Of a DNA stretch of 41,477 bases, positions 1 to 8,722 are shown piece by piece. How positions within the stretch are numbered: position 1 is the first letter of the stretch; every line of letters begins with the position of its first letter. The translations under genes and the position numbers were made by a program. The notes under the pieces were generated by a model that was not told the DNA's origin, searched no databases, and saw nothing but the letters and a program-made list of their open reading frames with translations. The DNA lies in NCBI GenBank assembly GCA_024280375.1, contig JAJRQF010000107.1:1-41477 (forward strand), in the 5' to 3' direction. This stretch comes from Alphaproteobacteria bacterium. Its GTDB lineage: Bacteria > Pseudomonadota > Alphaproteobacteria > Rhizobiales > Rhizobiaceae.

Positions 1-101
1 AATTACAGCGTGAACGTGTACGCCTTATTCCGGCCATGCTCTGACACATAGTTTCCTTATGGGGGCTGCGAATATGTTGAATACGAGTTAAGGAATTATA
101 C

Positions 102-527
102 ATGTACGGCCCTTCTTTGGACAACACCTCATTCGATCAGGCGATTCTCTTTCCAACCGCAGCGAATAAAAAGCCGGAACCAGCGTCTTTGGAACTGGTG
201 GAACTTGAAATTTTGCTTTCGTTAAAAATTGCCGATGGGCAGGATTTTGAAAGTGCAGTTCAGGCAACTTTGGAATGCAGCGGCGACGAATATTTATTCT
301 CGTTCCCGAGCGAAAAATTCCCTATTCCGTGTACTGAAGTTGCTTGTGTACGCATGAGAAGCAATGCAAGAGGCGGTTGCATTTATCTTTATCAGGAGGC
401 TCCTGGCGAGATTATTCAAATCGCTGACGCCTCACAGCTTGATGAAGAGTTTATGCAATTCGCCCACTCATTCATCGCCGTTATGGAACAAATGCGCGAT
501 ATTTTCAGCAGCAAACAAGCTCATTAG
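102..527 (+). CDS. Hypothetical protein, 141 aa
   Basis: I do not recognise this protein. The ATG at 102 is preceded by a purine-rich AAGGA at 90-94, which fits a ribosome binding site. There is no signal peptide, membrane segment or clear motif. The sequence is acidic, mixes predicted strand and helix, and has three cysteines in the middle part. It stands alone: the next gene, ispB, converges on it from the minus strand, and what lies upstream is outside the window. Base composition resembles the neighbours, so there is no sign of recent transfer. The length of the open frame and the ribosome binding site are the only evidence that it is real. Confidence 0.6.
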   Translation: MYGPSLDNTSFDQAILFPTAANKKPEPASLELVELEILLSLKIADGQDFESAVQATLECSGDEYLFSFPSEKFPIPCTEVACVRMRSNARGGCIYLYQEAPGEIIQIADASQLDEEFMQFAHSFIAVMEQMRDIFSSKQAH

Positions 528-562
528 TCTTAATTCCGCTCAACCATCCGGTTTCGCGTCCG

Positions 563-621
563 TTCACGGGCTGGCAATTTGGCGAGATGCCAAATTTTGC
601 CCTGCCACGGAGGGCCGTGAG
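563..621. repeat. Extragenic hairpin between convergent genes
   Basis: An inner stem (573-583 with 589-601, loop GAGAT) sits inside an outer TCACGG/CCGTGA pair (564-569 and 615-620). The CCGTGAG edge is the reverse complement of the CTCACGG core of the dispersed repeat family described below, so this may be a degenerate inverted fragment. No T-run follows the stem on either strand, so a classical terminator is less likely. Confidence 0.45.
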
Positions 622-629
622 TTAAAAAA

Positions 630-1646
630 CTAATTCACCCGGCTGATGCAAAATTCGACCACATCAAGCAAAGCGTCTTTTTGCGGACTATCAGGAAGTG
701 GTGCCAGCGCATCGCGGGCAATCTGCCCATAATGACGGGCCCGCTCGATGGTGTCTTTAATCGCGCCATATTTTTCCATTAGTGCATTGGCCTGTAGCAA
801 CGCCTCATCATCGCTAGAGCCATTTTCCATGGCATCCTTCCAAAAAGCGCGATCTTCCTTGTTTCCACGCCGATAGCACAACAGTACTGGCAGGGTGATC
901 TTTCCTTCACGGAAATCATCACCGGTATTTTTGCCGAGCGAGGCTTTTGAACCTCCATAATCCAGCGCATCATCAACCAGTTGAAAGGCAACGCCCAGAT
1001 TTGTGCCATAGGAACGAAAAGCATCGCGCACAGGCTTTTCAGCCCCGGCGATAATCGGTCCAACTTCGGCGGCAGCAGAAAAAAGTGCGGCAGTTTTTGA
1101 TCGGATAACCGTTAGATAATCATCCTCATTGGTTTCCATGTTCTGGGCTACAGCAAGCTGCATCACCTCGCCCTCTGCAATAACAGTGGCGGCATTTGAA
1201 AGCACATCGAGCGCGTCCATCGAGCCCGCATCAACCATCATGCGGAAGGCCTGACCCAACAGAAAATCGCCAACCAGAACACTTGCCTGATTGCCCCATA
1301 GCATGCGGGCGGATTTCTTGCCCCGGCGCATATCGCTTTCATCGACCACATCATCATGCAAAAGCGTGGCGGTGTGCATGAACTCAACACTGGCTGCAAG
1401 GGTAATGTGGTGCGCACCCTCATAGGCGCACATTTGAGCCGCCGCCAACGTCAACATTGGCCGCAGTCGTTTGCCGCCGGAATCAATCAGATGTTTAGCG
1501 ACTTCCGGTATCATCTCTACTTCAGACCCGGTTTTCGACAAGATCAACTGATTGACCAGCTTCATATCTTGATTAACCAGCTCCATCAGCGGTTTAATGC
1601 TTGCCTGTGGCGGTCGAATTTCTTCCAGAGGAATTACAATACCCAC
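630..1646 (-). CDS. ispB: Polyprenyl diphosphate synthase (octaprenyl/decaprenyl type)
   Basis: A 338-residue trans-isoprenyl diphosphate synthase. It would add isopentenyl diphosphate units to an allylic primer to make the side chain of ubiquinone. The first aspartate-rich motif is DDVVD at residues 98-102, within the context LLHDDVVDES, and the second is DDALD at 225-229. GGKRLRP at 57-63 is the usual diphosphate-binding segment. The length is normal for IspB. The start codon is GTG, and AGGAG at 1653-1657 with six bases of spacing supports it. The gene is divergent from the DUF2007 gene across 319 bp. The exact chain length (C40, C45 or C50) cannot be read from the sequence; C50 is usual in this order. 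Confidence 0.93.
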   Translation of the reverse strand: MGIVIPLEEIRPPQASIKPLMELVNQDMKLVNQLILSKTGSEVEMIPEVAKHLIDSGGKRLRPMLTLAAAQMCAYEGAHHITLAASVEFMHTATLLHDDVVDESDMRRGKKSARMLWGNQASVLVGDFLLGQAFRMMVDAGSMDALDVLSNAATVIAEGEVMQLAVAQNMETNEDDYLTVIRSKTAALFSAAAEVGPIIAGAEKPVRDAFRSYGTNLGVAFQLVDDALDYGGSKASLGKNTGDDFREGKITLPVLLCYRRGNKEDRAFWKDAMENGSSDDEALLQANALMEKYGAIKDTIERARHYGQIARDALAPLPDSPQKDALLDVVEFCISRVN

Positions 1647-1965
1647 TCGGTGCTCCTGGATCTAATGTTGCCACCCGTTAGGCTGAGCAACTACTTTAAG
1701 TAATGCTTTATTACAATCAGAGCCTATACATAATTTGCAACAGCGATTGATACAAGTGAAACATCTGGTCGCGGCCTGCTGCCATTTTTATGATTATTTG
1801 AGGCCCTAATGATCCGTTGTTTGATGCCATTTTATTTTATCATAGTGATACAGGGACACTTGCAAGCATATTGAAAACGGTTCACTTGAATGTGAGATCA
1901 GTTGTTCGCGCACATATTGTCTTGTTATCCGATCAGTGCGAGCGTTTGGAAATTGGGAGCCTTGC
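1647..1965. promoter_or_regulatory. Divergent intergenic region, ispB / DUF2007
   Basis: This 319-bp AT-rich spacer separates ispB (minus) from the DUF2007-methyltransferase pair (plus) and must carry both promoters. I see the ispB ribosome binding site AGGAG at 1653-1657 and the GGGAG at 1955-1959 serving the ATG at 1966. No convincing -35/-10 pair, hairpin or small gene was found. Confidence 0.45.
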
Positions 1966-2196
1966 ATGAAAGAATTGTTGCGGACGAATGATATTGTCCT
2001 GATTTCATTTGTCCAGTCTCTCCTGAAAGAACAGAATATTGAGCATATCGTTGTCGATCAGCATATGAGTATTCTTGAAGGCTCTGTCGGGGCAATTCCC
2101 CGGCGCCTACTGGTGGATTCTGATTACAACGATCAGGCACGAAGACTATTGCACGATGCAGGCATTGGCAATGAATTATCGGAAACCAACCAATAA
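1966..2196 (+). CDS. DUF2007 family protein, 76 aa
   Basis: A small cytoplasmic protein of the DUF2007 family, a ferredoxin-like fold named for a putative signal-transducing role; the molecular function is not established. The family pattern is visible: an N-terminal segment with ELLRTNDIVLISFVQSLL, a middle VVDQHMSILEGSVGAIPRRLLV, and a final helix with ARRLLHDAG. I chose the ATG at 1966 over an in-frame GTG at 1936 because GGGAG (1955-1959) lies six bases before it and the family begins at this point. Its stop TAA overlaps the ATG of the next gene (TAATG), so the two are translationally coupled. Confidence 0.85.
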   Translation: MKELLRTNDIVLISFVQSLLKEQNIEHIVVDQHMSILEGSVGAIPRRLLVDSDYNDQARRLLHDAGIGNELSETNQ

Positions 2197-2984
2197 TGAA
2201 TAGAATATCAGCAGCTCGAGAACATCCACCGATCACAACCCAAGATGCTTTTTTCAATGGCAAATTTGAACTGATACAGCAAAATGATGGTAGCCATCGT
2301 GCCGGCCTTGATGCCTTGCTTCTGTCAGCCTGTATTCCGTTCGATTTTGCCGGACGACTGGCAGATTTTGGTGCCGGTGCCGGTGCTGCTGGCATCGCGG
2401 TTGCCTGCAGAAGTTTTGCCGCAGAAGTTGACCTGATTGAGCATGATGCAGATATTACCGCGCTCGCAGCACGAACTCTCAAACTTCCAGCAAACCGAAA
2501 AATGTATGGCCGGGTTAAAATTTTATGCGCCGATGTTACACTTTCGGGAAAAGCCCGCGAAGATGCAGGCCTTGCCAATGGTGCTTACGACTGGGTCATT
2601 ATGAACCCGCCATTTAATGACCCCAGCCACCGCCCCTCTCCTGTTCTTTCACGCAAAGATGCCCATGTTATGGGTATTGGTGGCCTTGACCCCTGGCTGC
2701 GTTCGGCGGCGGCAACGTTGAGAAGCACTGGCAAGGTTGCAATGATATTTAGACCCTCCGGCATCGGGTTAATTCTCGCAGCCTTTCAAGGACGCTTTGG
2801 ATCTGCGCGAATTATTCCAGTTCATCCGAAGGCTGGAGCGCCTGCAAACCGGATACTTGTTCTGGCCGACAAAGGCGCAAAGGGCGCCACATCCATTCAT
2901 CCTGGATTTGTTGTGCATCAGGAAAGTGGTGAATTTACCAGCGAGGCTGAGGAAGTTTTTTCTGGTGAACGGGTTTTAGCCTAA
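2196..2984 (+). CDS. tRNA1(Val) (adenine-N6)-methyltransferase-like (TrmN6/YfiC family)
   Basis: A class I SAM-dependent methyltransferase of 262 residues. The glycine-rich SAM loop is DFGAGAGAAG at 57-66, followed by an acidic motif II (EHD near 82-84). The catalytic N6-adenine motif NPPF is at 137-140, followed by NDPSHRPSP, typical of the TrmN6/YfiC subfamily that modifies A37 of tRNA1(Val). The start ATG overlaps the DUF2007 stop codon by one base, so the pair is one transcript. Members of this fold also include RNA and protein methyltransferases, so the tRNA substrate is inferred from the NPPF context and length rather than shown. A 240-bp spacer follows before the next gene, with no further feature that I can identify. 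Confidence 0.82.
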   Translation: MNRISAAREHPPITTQDAFFNGKFELIQQNDGSHRAGLDALLLSACIPFDFAGRLADFGAGAGAAGIAVACRSFAAEVDLIEHDADITALAARTLKLPANRKMYGRVKILCADVTLSGKAREDAGLANGAYDWVIMNPPFNDPSHRPSPVLSRKDAHVMGIGGLDPWLRSAAATLRSTGKVAMIFRPSGIGLILAAFQGRFGSARIIPVHPKAGAPANRILVLADKGAKGATSIHPGFVVHQESGEFTSEAEEVFSGERVLA

Positions 2985-3225
2985 ATAAAATATTGCGGGC
3001 CCGTTGGATTATTTCGTCTGATGTTAGGCACGTTCAAAAATAACCGCAATTACAGAATGGTTCGCTCATTCGGTCAAATCTTGCTTCAATTGGGGAAAAA
3101 GTCCATCATAGGCCCTATCTGACAAAATAGAATCGCAATTTTGATTAAAAGTCCCATTTTAGTAACATCTGTCGGGATATTGTGTGAATTACTGGCTGCA
3201 CTTAAATAGTAGAATAAGGGTTTTT

Positions 3226-5040
3226 ATGAAAAATTTTTCGCCACCAAATTTTGCTTCGCAATTGCGTAATTGCGTTACCGCATCTTGTTTGGTTGTAGCA
3301 TCGGGACTCGCTTTGACTTCTGCTGCTCAATCGAGTGAGCCCAAAATCGACAAAGATGTCGGCTACACGCTTTCCGGCACTTATCTGGCGGCGCGGATCG
3401 CGACAATTGATAAAAATACAGCCGCTGCTGTCGGCTATTATCGCCAGGCGATGAAGTTTGATCCGGACAACGAATTTCTTAAGCAAAACGCATTCTTAAC
3501 CCTTGTCAGCAATGGCGACTTTGAAGAAAGCGTCGTTCTTGGAAAGCAGATAGAGGCGCTTGAAAGTTCGCCACCTTTGGTTTCTGTAATTCTGGGGGTT
3601 GAATTTATTCGCACCAAGGCGTGGAAAAGCGCCATCAAGCAATTATCCAAACCGACCAGGGGTGACCTTGAGCGGTTGTTGACTGGCCTGTTGAAAGCAT
3701 GGTCGCTGCAAGGCGATGGCGATACCAAAGAAGCGCTCACGGTAATTGATGCGCTTGAAGGGCCAAGCTGGTTTAAAATATTTTCTGAATATCATGGCGG
3801 GCTGATCGCCGGTCTTGGCGGTGATAAAAAAGATGCCATTGCACGGTTGACTAAAACTGTTGCCAATCGCGCTGGCGGTACAACCGCAGTTCATACCTAT
3901 ATGCGCTCGGTTGAGGCATTGGCCCGCCAACAGCTTAGAATGGGCAATATTGACGGGGCTCGCGCCACCCTTGAACTTGGGCTGAAAATTCAGCCTTCTG
4001 GCCCTGCATTGAAGCAACTCAAGCAATCGATTGACGTTGGCGGCACCACTCCACCGCTGGTTGCATCAGCCCAACAGGGTTCATCTGAGGTGTTTTATAA
4101 CCTTGGCACGGTACTCAATAGCGAAGGCGGCAAGCAGTTTGCATTGATTTATCTGCAACTTGCCAATGTTTTAAACCCCAAGAGCGATGTGGGTATGCTG
4201 GCATTGGCAGATCTTTATGATAGCCAAAGCCTGCCAGAACGGGCCAATGAACTATTTGCCAATATTGCGAAAACTTCGCCCTATCGACGCATCGCCCAAC
4301 TTGAAATGGCTCTTAATCTGGACGAGTTGAAAAAGCTCGACGAGGCGAGAGCCGAAATGGATCAGCTGGTAAAAAGCGACCCTGAAGATCTGGTTGCTTC
4401 GCTTTCCTACGGGCAAATGCTGGTTCGGCATGAAAAATACAGTGAAGCGGTAAAAGTCTATGAAAAAGCTATTGCCAATATAAGCAATCCACAGCGATTC
4501 CATTGGAACCTGTTTTACCGGCACGGCATTGCCAGCGAGCGCTCAAAGAATTGGCCGGCGGCTGAAAAGAGTTTCAAAAAAGCATTAGAGCTTTACCCAA
4601 ATCAGCCAAATGTGTTGAATTATCTTGGTTATTCGTGGGTTGATATGAATATCAACCTCGATGATGGATTGAACATGATCCGCAAGGCGGTCGAGCTTCG
4701 CCCGCAGGATGGCTATATTATCGATAGTCTTGGCTGGGCCTATTACCGGCTTGGTCGCTATGAAGAATCTGTGGGTGAGCTTGAAAGAGCTGTGCTGAAA
4801 AAGGCCGAGGACCCGACGATTAATGATCATTTGGGCGACGCCTATTGGCGCGTTGGCCGCAGGCTGGAGGCGACATTCCAATGGAGCCATGCATTGGATT
4901 TAAAGCCGGTTGATGCCGAGATTATCAAGATCAAAGCCAAGCTCAAAGATGGGCTTCCCGAGGTTGAAAAAACCCGTATGGCCAATCCACCGGAAAAAAC
5001 TGAAGGCACTGACAAGGATCAACCTGAGAAAAAGACCTGA
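3226..5040 (+). CDS. Secreted tetratricopeptide repeat protein, 604 aa
   Basis: An exported TPR protein. Residues 1-34 form a signal peptide (basic start, hydrophobic core, SAA before the mature QSSEPK). The rest is alpha-helical. The clearest TPR units are near residues 395-430, 440-475 (with ALELYPNQPNVLNYLGYS), 480-510 and 515-550, with the usual G-Y/A-P spacing and a run of consecutive LGYSW, LGWAYYRLG and LGDAYWRVG motifs. The tail is charged (E, K, D, P). I chose the ATG at 3226 over a GTG at 3184 because AATAAGGG lies just before it and it begins a clean signal peptide. It probably serves as a periplasmic or outer-membrane-associated scaffold; no specific partner can be named. It is followed by ispE after 42 bp. 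Confidence 0.85.
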   Translation: MKNFSPPNFASQLRNCVTASCLVVASGLALTSAAQSSEPKIDKDVGYTLSGTYLAARIATIDKNTAAAVGYYRQAMKFDPDNEFLKQNAFLTLVSNGDFEESVVLGKQIEALESSPPLVSVILGVEFIRTKAWKSAIKQLSKPTRGDLERLLTGLLKAWSLQGDGDTKEALTVIDALEGPSWFKIFSEYHGGLIAGLGGDKKDAIARLTKTVANRAGGTTAVHTYMRSVEALARQQLRMGNIDGARATLELGLKIQPSGPALKQLKQSIDVGGTTPPLVASAQQGSSEVFYNLGTVLNSEGGKQFALIYLQLANVLNPKSDVGMLALADLYDSQSLPERANELFANIAKTSPYRRIAQLEMALNLDELKKLDEARAEMDQLVKSDPEDLVASLSYGQMLVRHEKYSEAVKVYEKAIANISNPQRFHWNLFYRHGIASERSKNWPAAEKSFKKALELYPNQPNVLNYLGYSWVDMNINLDDGLNMIRKAVELRPQDGYIIDSLGWAYYRLGRYEESVGELERAVLKKAEDPTINDHLGDAYWRVGRRLEATFQWSHALDLKPVDAEIIKIKAKLKDGLPEVEKTRMANPPEKTEGTDKDQPEKKT

Positions 5041-5082
5041 TTTGCGATGGCGGCAGTGGCCTGTATTTTCTACAGTTAAATC

Positions 5083-5961
5083 ATGAAAAAATATCTGGCA
5101 GCCGCTAAAGTCAATCTTGCCCTGCATGTGACCGGGCGGTTGAGCAATGGCTATCATCAGCTTGATTCTCTGGTTACATTTACTGAATTCGGCGACCTGA
5201 TTAGTGTCGAACCGGCTGATGATCTTTGTTTATCAATTTCCGGCCCATTTTCCAAAACGCTGAGCTTGCGTGATGACAATCTGGTGCTGGTTGCTGCTCA
5301 CGCCGTACAAAAGTCTGCAATTGAACTTGGGTATAGCCCGCGCGGCGCGGATATTCATCTGGTCAAAAATCTCCCCATTGCCAGCGGTATTGGCGGCGGT
5401 TCAGCTGATGCGGCCGCCACATTGAACGCACTTTGCGCGTTTTGGCAGATTGACAAGAGCAAAATCGACCTTCACCAGATTGCTCAAAAATTGGGGGCTG
5501 ATGTGCCGATGTGCCTTGCCTCTACCCCATTGCGGGCAACAGGGATTGGCGATGAAATTGAGCCCGTCACGCTGCCAGCGCTTGATATTGTGATGGTAAA
5601 TCCGGGTATTGAAATTTCCACACCGGAAATATTTCGAGCGCTGAAAAGCACGACATCCCCACCCCTGCCCCGGTTGGAAAACATTACGACAGTGACGGGC
5701 CTTGTTGATTGGTTGAACGAGACGCAAAACGATCTGCAGGCCGTTGCGGACACAATTGAGCCTGAGATTTTGACGGTGTTGGACGCGCTAATGGAGAACC
5801 AGGACTGCCTGTTTGCCAGAATGTCAGGCTCGGGCGCCACTTGTTTTGGTATTTTTTCGACTCCTGAACTTGCCGACACTGCCGCCCGTAATTTAGCGCA
5901 AATATTTCCCTCATGGTGGTGTATAGTTTCCAAAACAATTGCAACCAAAGCGGAACATTAA
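5083..5961 (+). CDS. ispE: 4-diphosphocytidyl-2-C-methyl-D-erythritol kinase
   Basis: A GHMP-family kinase of 292 residues that phosphorylates CDP-ME in the non-mevalonate (MEP) isoprenoid pathway, the source of the IPP used by the polyprenyl synthase near the window start. Motif 1 is AAKVNLALHV at 7-16, with the catalytic lysine K9. The ATP-binding loop is PIASGIGGGSADAA at 98-111. The catalytic aspartate is D140 in GADVP. Motif 3 is MSGSGATCFG near the C-terminus. The length is normal for the family. It lies 42 bp after the TPR gene and 3 bp before moaB, so these probably form one transcript. Confidence 0.96.
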   Translation: MKKYLAAAKVNLALHVTGRLSNGYHQLDSLVTFTEFGDLISVEPADDLCLSISGPFSKTLSLRDDNLVLVAAHAVQKSAIELGYSPRGADIHLVKNLPIASGIGGGSADAAATLNALCAFWQIDKSKIDLHQIAQKLGADVPMCLASTPLRATGIGDEIEPVTLPALDIVMVNPGIEISTPEIFRALKSTTSPPLPRLENITTVTGLVDWLNETQNDLQAVADTIEPEILTVLDALMENQDCLFARMSGSGATCFGIFSTPELADTAARNLAQIFPSWWCIVSKTIATKAEH

Positions 5962-5964
5962 ATC

Positions 5965-6513
5965 ATGCCTGGAATTGACGAAAACCGAAAATTCATCCCG
6001 CTTAATATTGCGATTATGACTGTGTCAGATACGCGTTCCGTTGAGGATGATCGCTCCGGTGATATTTTGGTTAAACGGCTGCTTGATGCGGGGCACAAGC
6101 TTGGTGACCGGGCAATTGTTCAAGACGAAAAACCGAAAATTCAGGTACAAATAAAATCATGGTCACAGGACGAAGGCATTGATATTGTTATCACAACCGG
6201 CGGCACGGGGTTTACCGGTAGGGATGTAACACCTGAATCCATCGAACCCCTATTTGACAAAAGAATGGATGGCTTTTCGACAATTTTCCAACAAATATCC
6301 TATGCAAAAATTGGCACGTCAACTATCCAGTCCCGCGCCACGGCCGGGCTGATTGGTACGACATTTGTCTTTTGCCTGCCGGGCTCTCCGGGGGCCTGCA
6401 AGGATGGGTGGGATGGTATTCTGCTTGCCCAGCTGGACTACCGTCATATGCCCTGCAATTTCGTCGAGATCATGCCCAGACTGGATGAACACTTGAAGCG
6501 CGGTAACGGTTAG
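5965..6513 (+). CDS. moaB: Molybdenum cofactor biosynthesis protein B
   Basis: A MoaB/MogA-fold protein of 182 residues. It is expected to act in molybdopterin adenylylation or a related step of molybdenum cofactor synthesis. The family signature TTGGTGFTGRDVTPE is at 77-91. Next come RATAGLIGTTFVFCLPGSPGA, the second conserved segment, and a C-terminal helix. It starts three bases after ispE. The stop codon TAG (6511-6513) is made from the first bases of a dispersed repeat element (copy A), so the element abuts or defines the end of the gene. MoaB and MogA are similar; the order of motifs and length favour MoaB. Confidence 0.9.
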   Translation: MPGIDENRKFIPLNIAIMTVSDTRSVEDDRSGDILVKRLLDAGHKLGDRAIVQDEKPKIQVQIKSWSQDEGIDIVITTGGTGFTGRDVTPESIEPLFDKRMDGFSTIFQQISYAKIGTSTIQSRATAGLIGTTFVFCLPGSPGACKDGWDGILLAQLDYRHMPCNFVEIMPRLDEHLKRGNG

Positions 6514-6660
6514 AGTGATTCACGTTTATACGGAATCACTCTGGTTTCATGTCGCTCACGGCAATTTTGCGCTTTGCGCAGGCCTGCGCGGGCGCGGCAC
6601 ATCGGTGCCGGGCAGCTGTTCGCTGCCAAACCGTTTCCGTATTAACGTTAAACGGCCTAG
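6511..6660 (+). repeat. Dispersed extragenic element, copy A
   Basis: Copy A of the family begins TAGAG and ends CTAG. Hairpin 1 has arms of about 10 paired bases (AGAGTGATTC with GAATCACTCT, 6512-6541). The conserved GCTCACGGC core follows at 6554-6562. The middle hairpin is GGCAC-atcg-GTGCC (6596-6609). The last hairpin pairs CCGTTT with AAACGG near the right end. The moaB stop codon is inside the left edge. Copies B-E share this order. The rest of the gap up to 6765 is AT-rich and contains the leader of the radical SAM gene. Confidence 0.75.
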
Positions 6661-6765
6661 AATCTAAACCCAACTCAAATTAAATTCAATTTGTTCTTGC
6701 TATGTTCTAATTTCTGCGATAGGAATTAATTCAGGATACGGCGACCCAATTAATGGGAGAATAAG

Positions 6766-7935
6766 ATGAATTCAAATCTTCAGACTATCAACAATGCAGA
6801 CGAACTTGTCTTTTCTCATGGCGCTTCTGCGCGCTCAGCAAATGACTATCTGGCGCGATCAGGTGTTCGCACTGATGAGGGGCGACGGAGAGGCCGTGGC
6901 GCTGGCGTTAATCCATCCGGGCGCTTTGAAACGCTATCCCGCCATACATTTGACGATGGATGGCAAACGCTGGATGAACTGCCGGCATTTAAAACCACTG
7001 TTCAAAAGGAAAATGCCCGCAGCATTATTTCCCGCAATGCATCACCTGATCTGAATTTTGATCAATCAATCAACCCTTATCGCGGGTGCGAGCATGGGTG
7101 TGTTTATTGCTTTGCAAGACCTACTCACTCGTTTATGGGGCTTTCTGCCGGGCTTGATTTTGAATCCAAGCTGTTTGCAAAGCCCAATGCAGCACGACTT
7201 TTGCAGCGGGAACTGTCAAAGCCCAAATATAAAGCAAAAAGCCTGGCTATCGGCACCAATACCGACCCCTATCAGCCAATAGAAAAGCAATGGCGCATTA
7301 CCCGTTCCATTCTTGAAACGCTGGATGATTGCAGCCATCCGGTTGGTATCGTCACAAAATCTGCACTTGTTACCCGGGATATTGATATTCTTGCCCGTAT
7401 GGCAGAGCGCGGCCTTGCCCGTGTTGCCATATCCATTACTTCTATGGATTTGAAATTGTGCAGAACCATGGAACCACGCGCCTCGTCGCCTACCCTGCGG
7501 CTTGAGGCTGTTAAAAAGCTGTCCGATGCAGGCATTCCGGTCTCTGTGTTGGTTGCCCCGCTGATCCCGGCGCTGAATGACCATGAAATGGAGCGTATAT
7601 TGGATGCGGCCTATTCCAATGGCGCACGCCATGCGGGCTTTATTATGCTGCGCTTGCCGCTTGAGGTTAGCGGCATCTTCAAAGACTGGCTGCTACGCCA
7701 TTACCCGGACCGTTACCGCCACGTACTTTCGCTCTTACGCTCGATGCACGGCGGCAAGGACTATGACGCTGATTTTGGCACACGGATGAAGGGGAAAGGC
7801 CCCTATGCATGGCAAACCGGGCGGCGGTTTGAAATGGCCACCAAACGGCTTGGATTTAACAAGAGGCCTGTAAAATTGAGAACTGATCTCTTCAGAAAGC
7901 CTCAGGAGGCAGAAATGCAGCTTTCCCTATTTTAG
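6766..7935 (+). CDS. PA0069 family radical SAM protein
   Basis: A 389-residue radical SAM enzyme. The iron-sulfur cluster cysteines are C108, C112 and C115 in the pattern C-x3-C-x2-C (YRGCEHGCVYCFARP), the arrangement of the PA0069/SplB-like branch. An N-terminal arginine- and glycine-rich stretch (39-53) precedes the domain. The downstream segment with AIGTNTDPYQPIEK and GIVTKSALVTRD matches the family. The reaction is unknown; relatives include spore photoproduct lyase, but this branch occurs in non-sporulating bacteria and its substrate has not been established as far as I know. GGGAGA at 6754-6759 supports the ATG at 6766. The gene stands alone between repeat copy A and rnhB. Confidence 0.88.
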   Translation: MNSNLQTINNADELVFSHGASARSANDYLARSGVRTDEGRRRGRGAGVNPSGRFETLSRHTFDDGWQTLDELPAFKTTVQKENARSIISRNASPDLNFDQSINPYRGCEHGCVYCFARPTHSFMGLSAGLDFESKLFAKPNAARLLQRELSKPKYKAKSLAIGTNTDPYQPIEKQWRITRSILETLDDCSHPVGIVTKSALVTRDIDILARMAERGLARVAISITSMDLKLCRTMEPRASSPTLRLEAVKKLSDAGIPVSVLVAPLIPALNDHEMERILDAAYSNGARHAGFIMLRLPLEVSGIFKDWLLRHYPDRYRHVLSLLRSMHGGKDYDADFGTRMKGKGPYAWQTGRRFEMATKRLGFNKRPVKLRTDLFRKPQEAEMQLSLF

Positions 7936-8050
7936 GCCATTGTAGATTTCTGGCGGCACCCCCCGCAGCCTTGCCAGAATGTTCGGACTGTTTCTGCCTC
8001 GTCACAGTCTGGCACTTGCGGAGAATCAAAACTCAGGCAATCTTCGCAGC

Positions 8051-8722
8051 ATGAAGAAAAACCTGACGACTGATTCTCCGCTGCTCTTTTCGCAATCATC
8101 CACTGATTTCAAGGCTGATTGCCCTGATTTTGTGATCGAGAGACATTTTATTGATCAGGGAATTGAGCCGGTTGCCGGCGTGGACGAAGTTGGGCGCGGC
8201 CCTCTTGCCGGTCCGGTGGTTGCCGCAAGTGTCATCCTTGATCCTGAAAACCTACCAAAGGGGTTGAACGATTCAAAAAAACTCACGACAAAGAAACGCG
8301 AAGAGTTGTATTTGGAAATTATGGCCACCTCAATTATTGCGATTTCCTGCGTCCCCGAAAAACAAATAGATAAAATTAATATCCGGCAGGCCAGCCTTCT
8401 CGCGATGCGCCAAAGCATGCATAGCCTTGCGTTACGGCCGAATATGCTGCTGGTAGACGGCCGCGACATCCCATCTGGTCTTCAATGTCATGCGCAGTCA
8501 TTCATTAAGGGAGACGGGCGCTCGCTCTCCATTGCAGCGGCATCAATTATCGCCAAGGTCGTTCGCGACAGGCAAATGGTCTTTGCAGCCACCCTCTTTC
8601 CGGAATACGGATTTGAAAAGCATAAAGGATATGGCACCAGGGCGCATATTGAGGCGATAGAGAAATATGGCCCCTGCCCGCTGCACCGGCAAAGTTTTTC
8701 GCCAATGAACCGGTTGATATAA
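8051..8722 (+). CDS. rnhB: Ribonuclease HII
   Basis: RNase HII, 223 residues, which cleaves the RNA strand of RNA-DNA hybrids and excises single misincorporated ribonucleotides. The four catalytic acids are visible: D45 and E46 in GVDEVGRGPLAG, D136 in LLVDGRD and D173 in KVVRDR. The SIAAASIIAKV helix is also typical. An in-frame ATG at 7979 would add 24 residues, but neither start has a clear Shine-Dalgarno sequence. I favour 8051 because MKKNLTTDSPLLF matches the N-terminus I recall for Brucella-type RnhB. The stop codon at 8720-8722 adjoins the T-tract of the terminator that serves the opposing atp operon. Confidence 0.93.
   Translation: MKKNLTTDSPLLFSQSSTDFKADCPDFVIERHFIDQGIEPVAGVDEVGRGPLAGPVVAASVILDPENLPKGLNDSKKLTTKKREELYLEIMATSIIAISCVPEKQIDKINIRQASLLAMRQSMHSLALRPNMLLVDGRDIPSGLQCHAQSFIKGDGRSLSIAAASIIAKVVRDRQMVFAATLFPEYGFEKHKGYGTRAHIEAIEKYGPCPLHRQSFSPMNRLI

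Noticed and set aside
563-621. Hairpin between the first gene and ispB as a shared terminator
   Set aside because: The stem is present but no T-run follows it on either strand; it is listed as a repeat instead.
1925-2578. A 217-codon minus-strand frame across DUF2007 and the methyltransferase
   Set aside because: It is antisense to two overlapping genes that have clear family matches.
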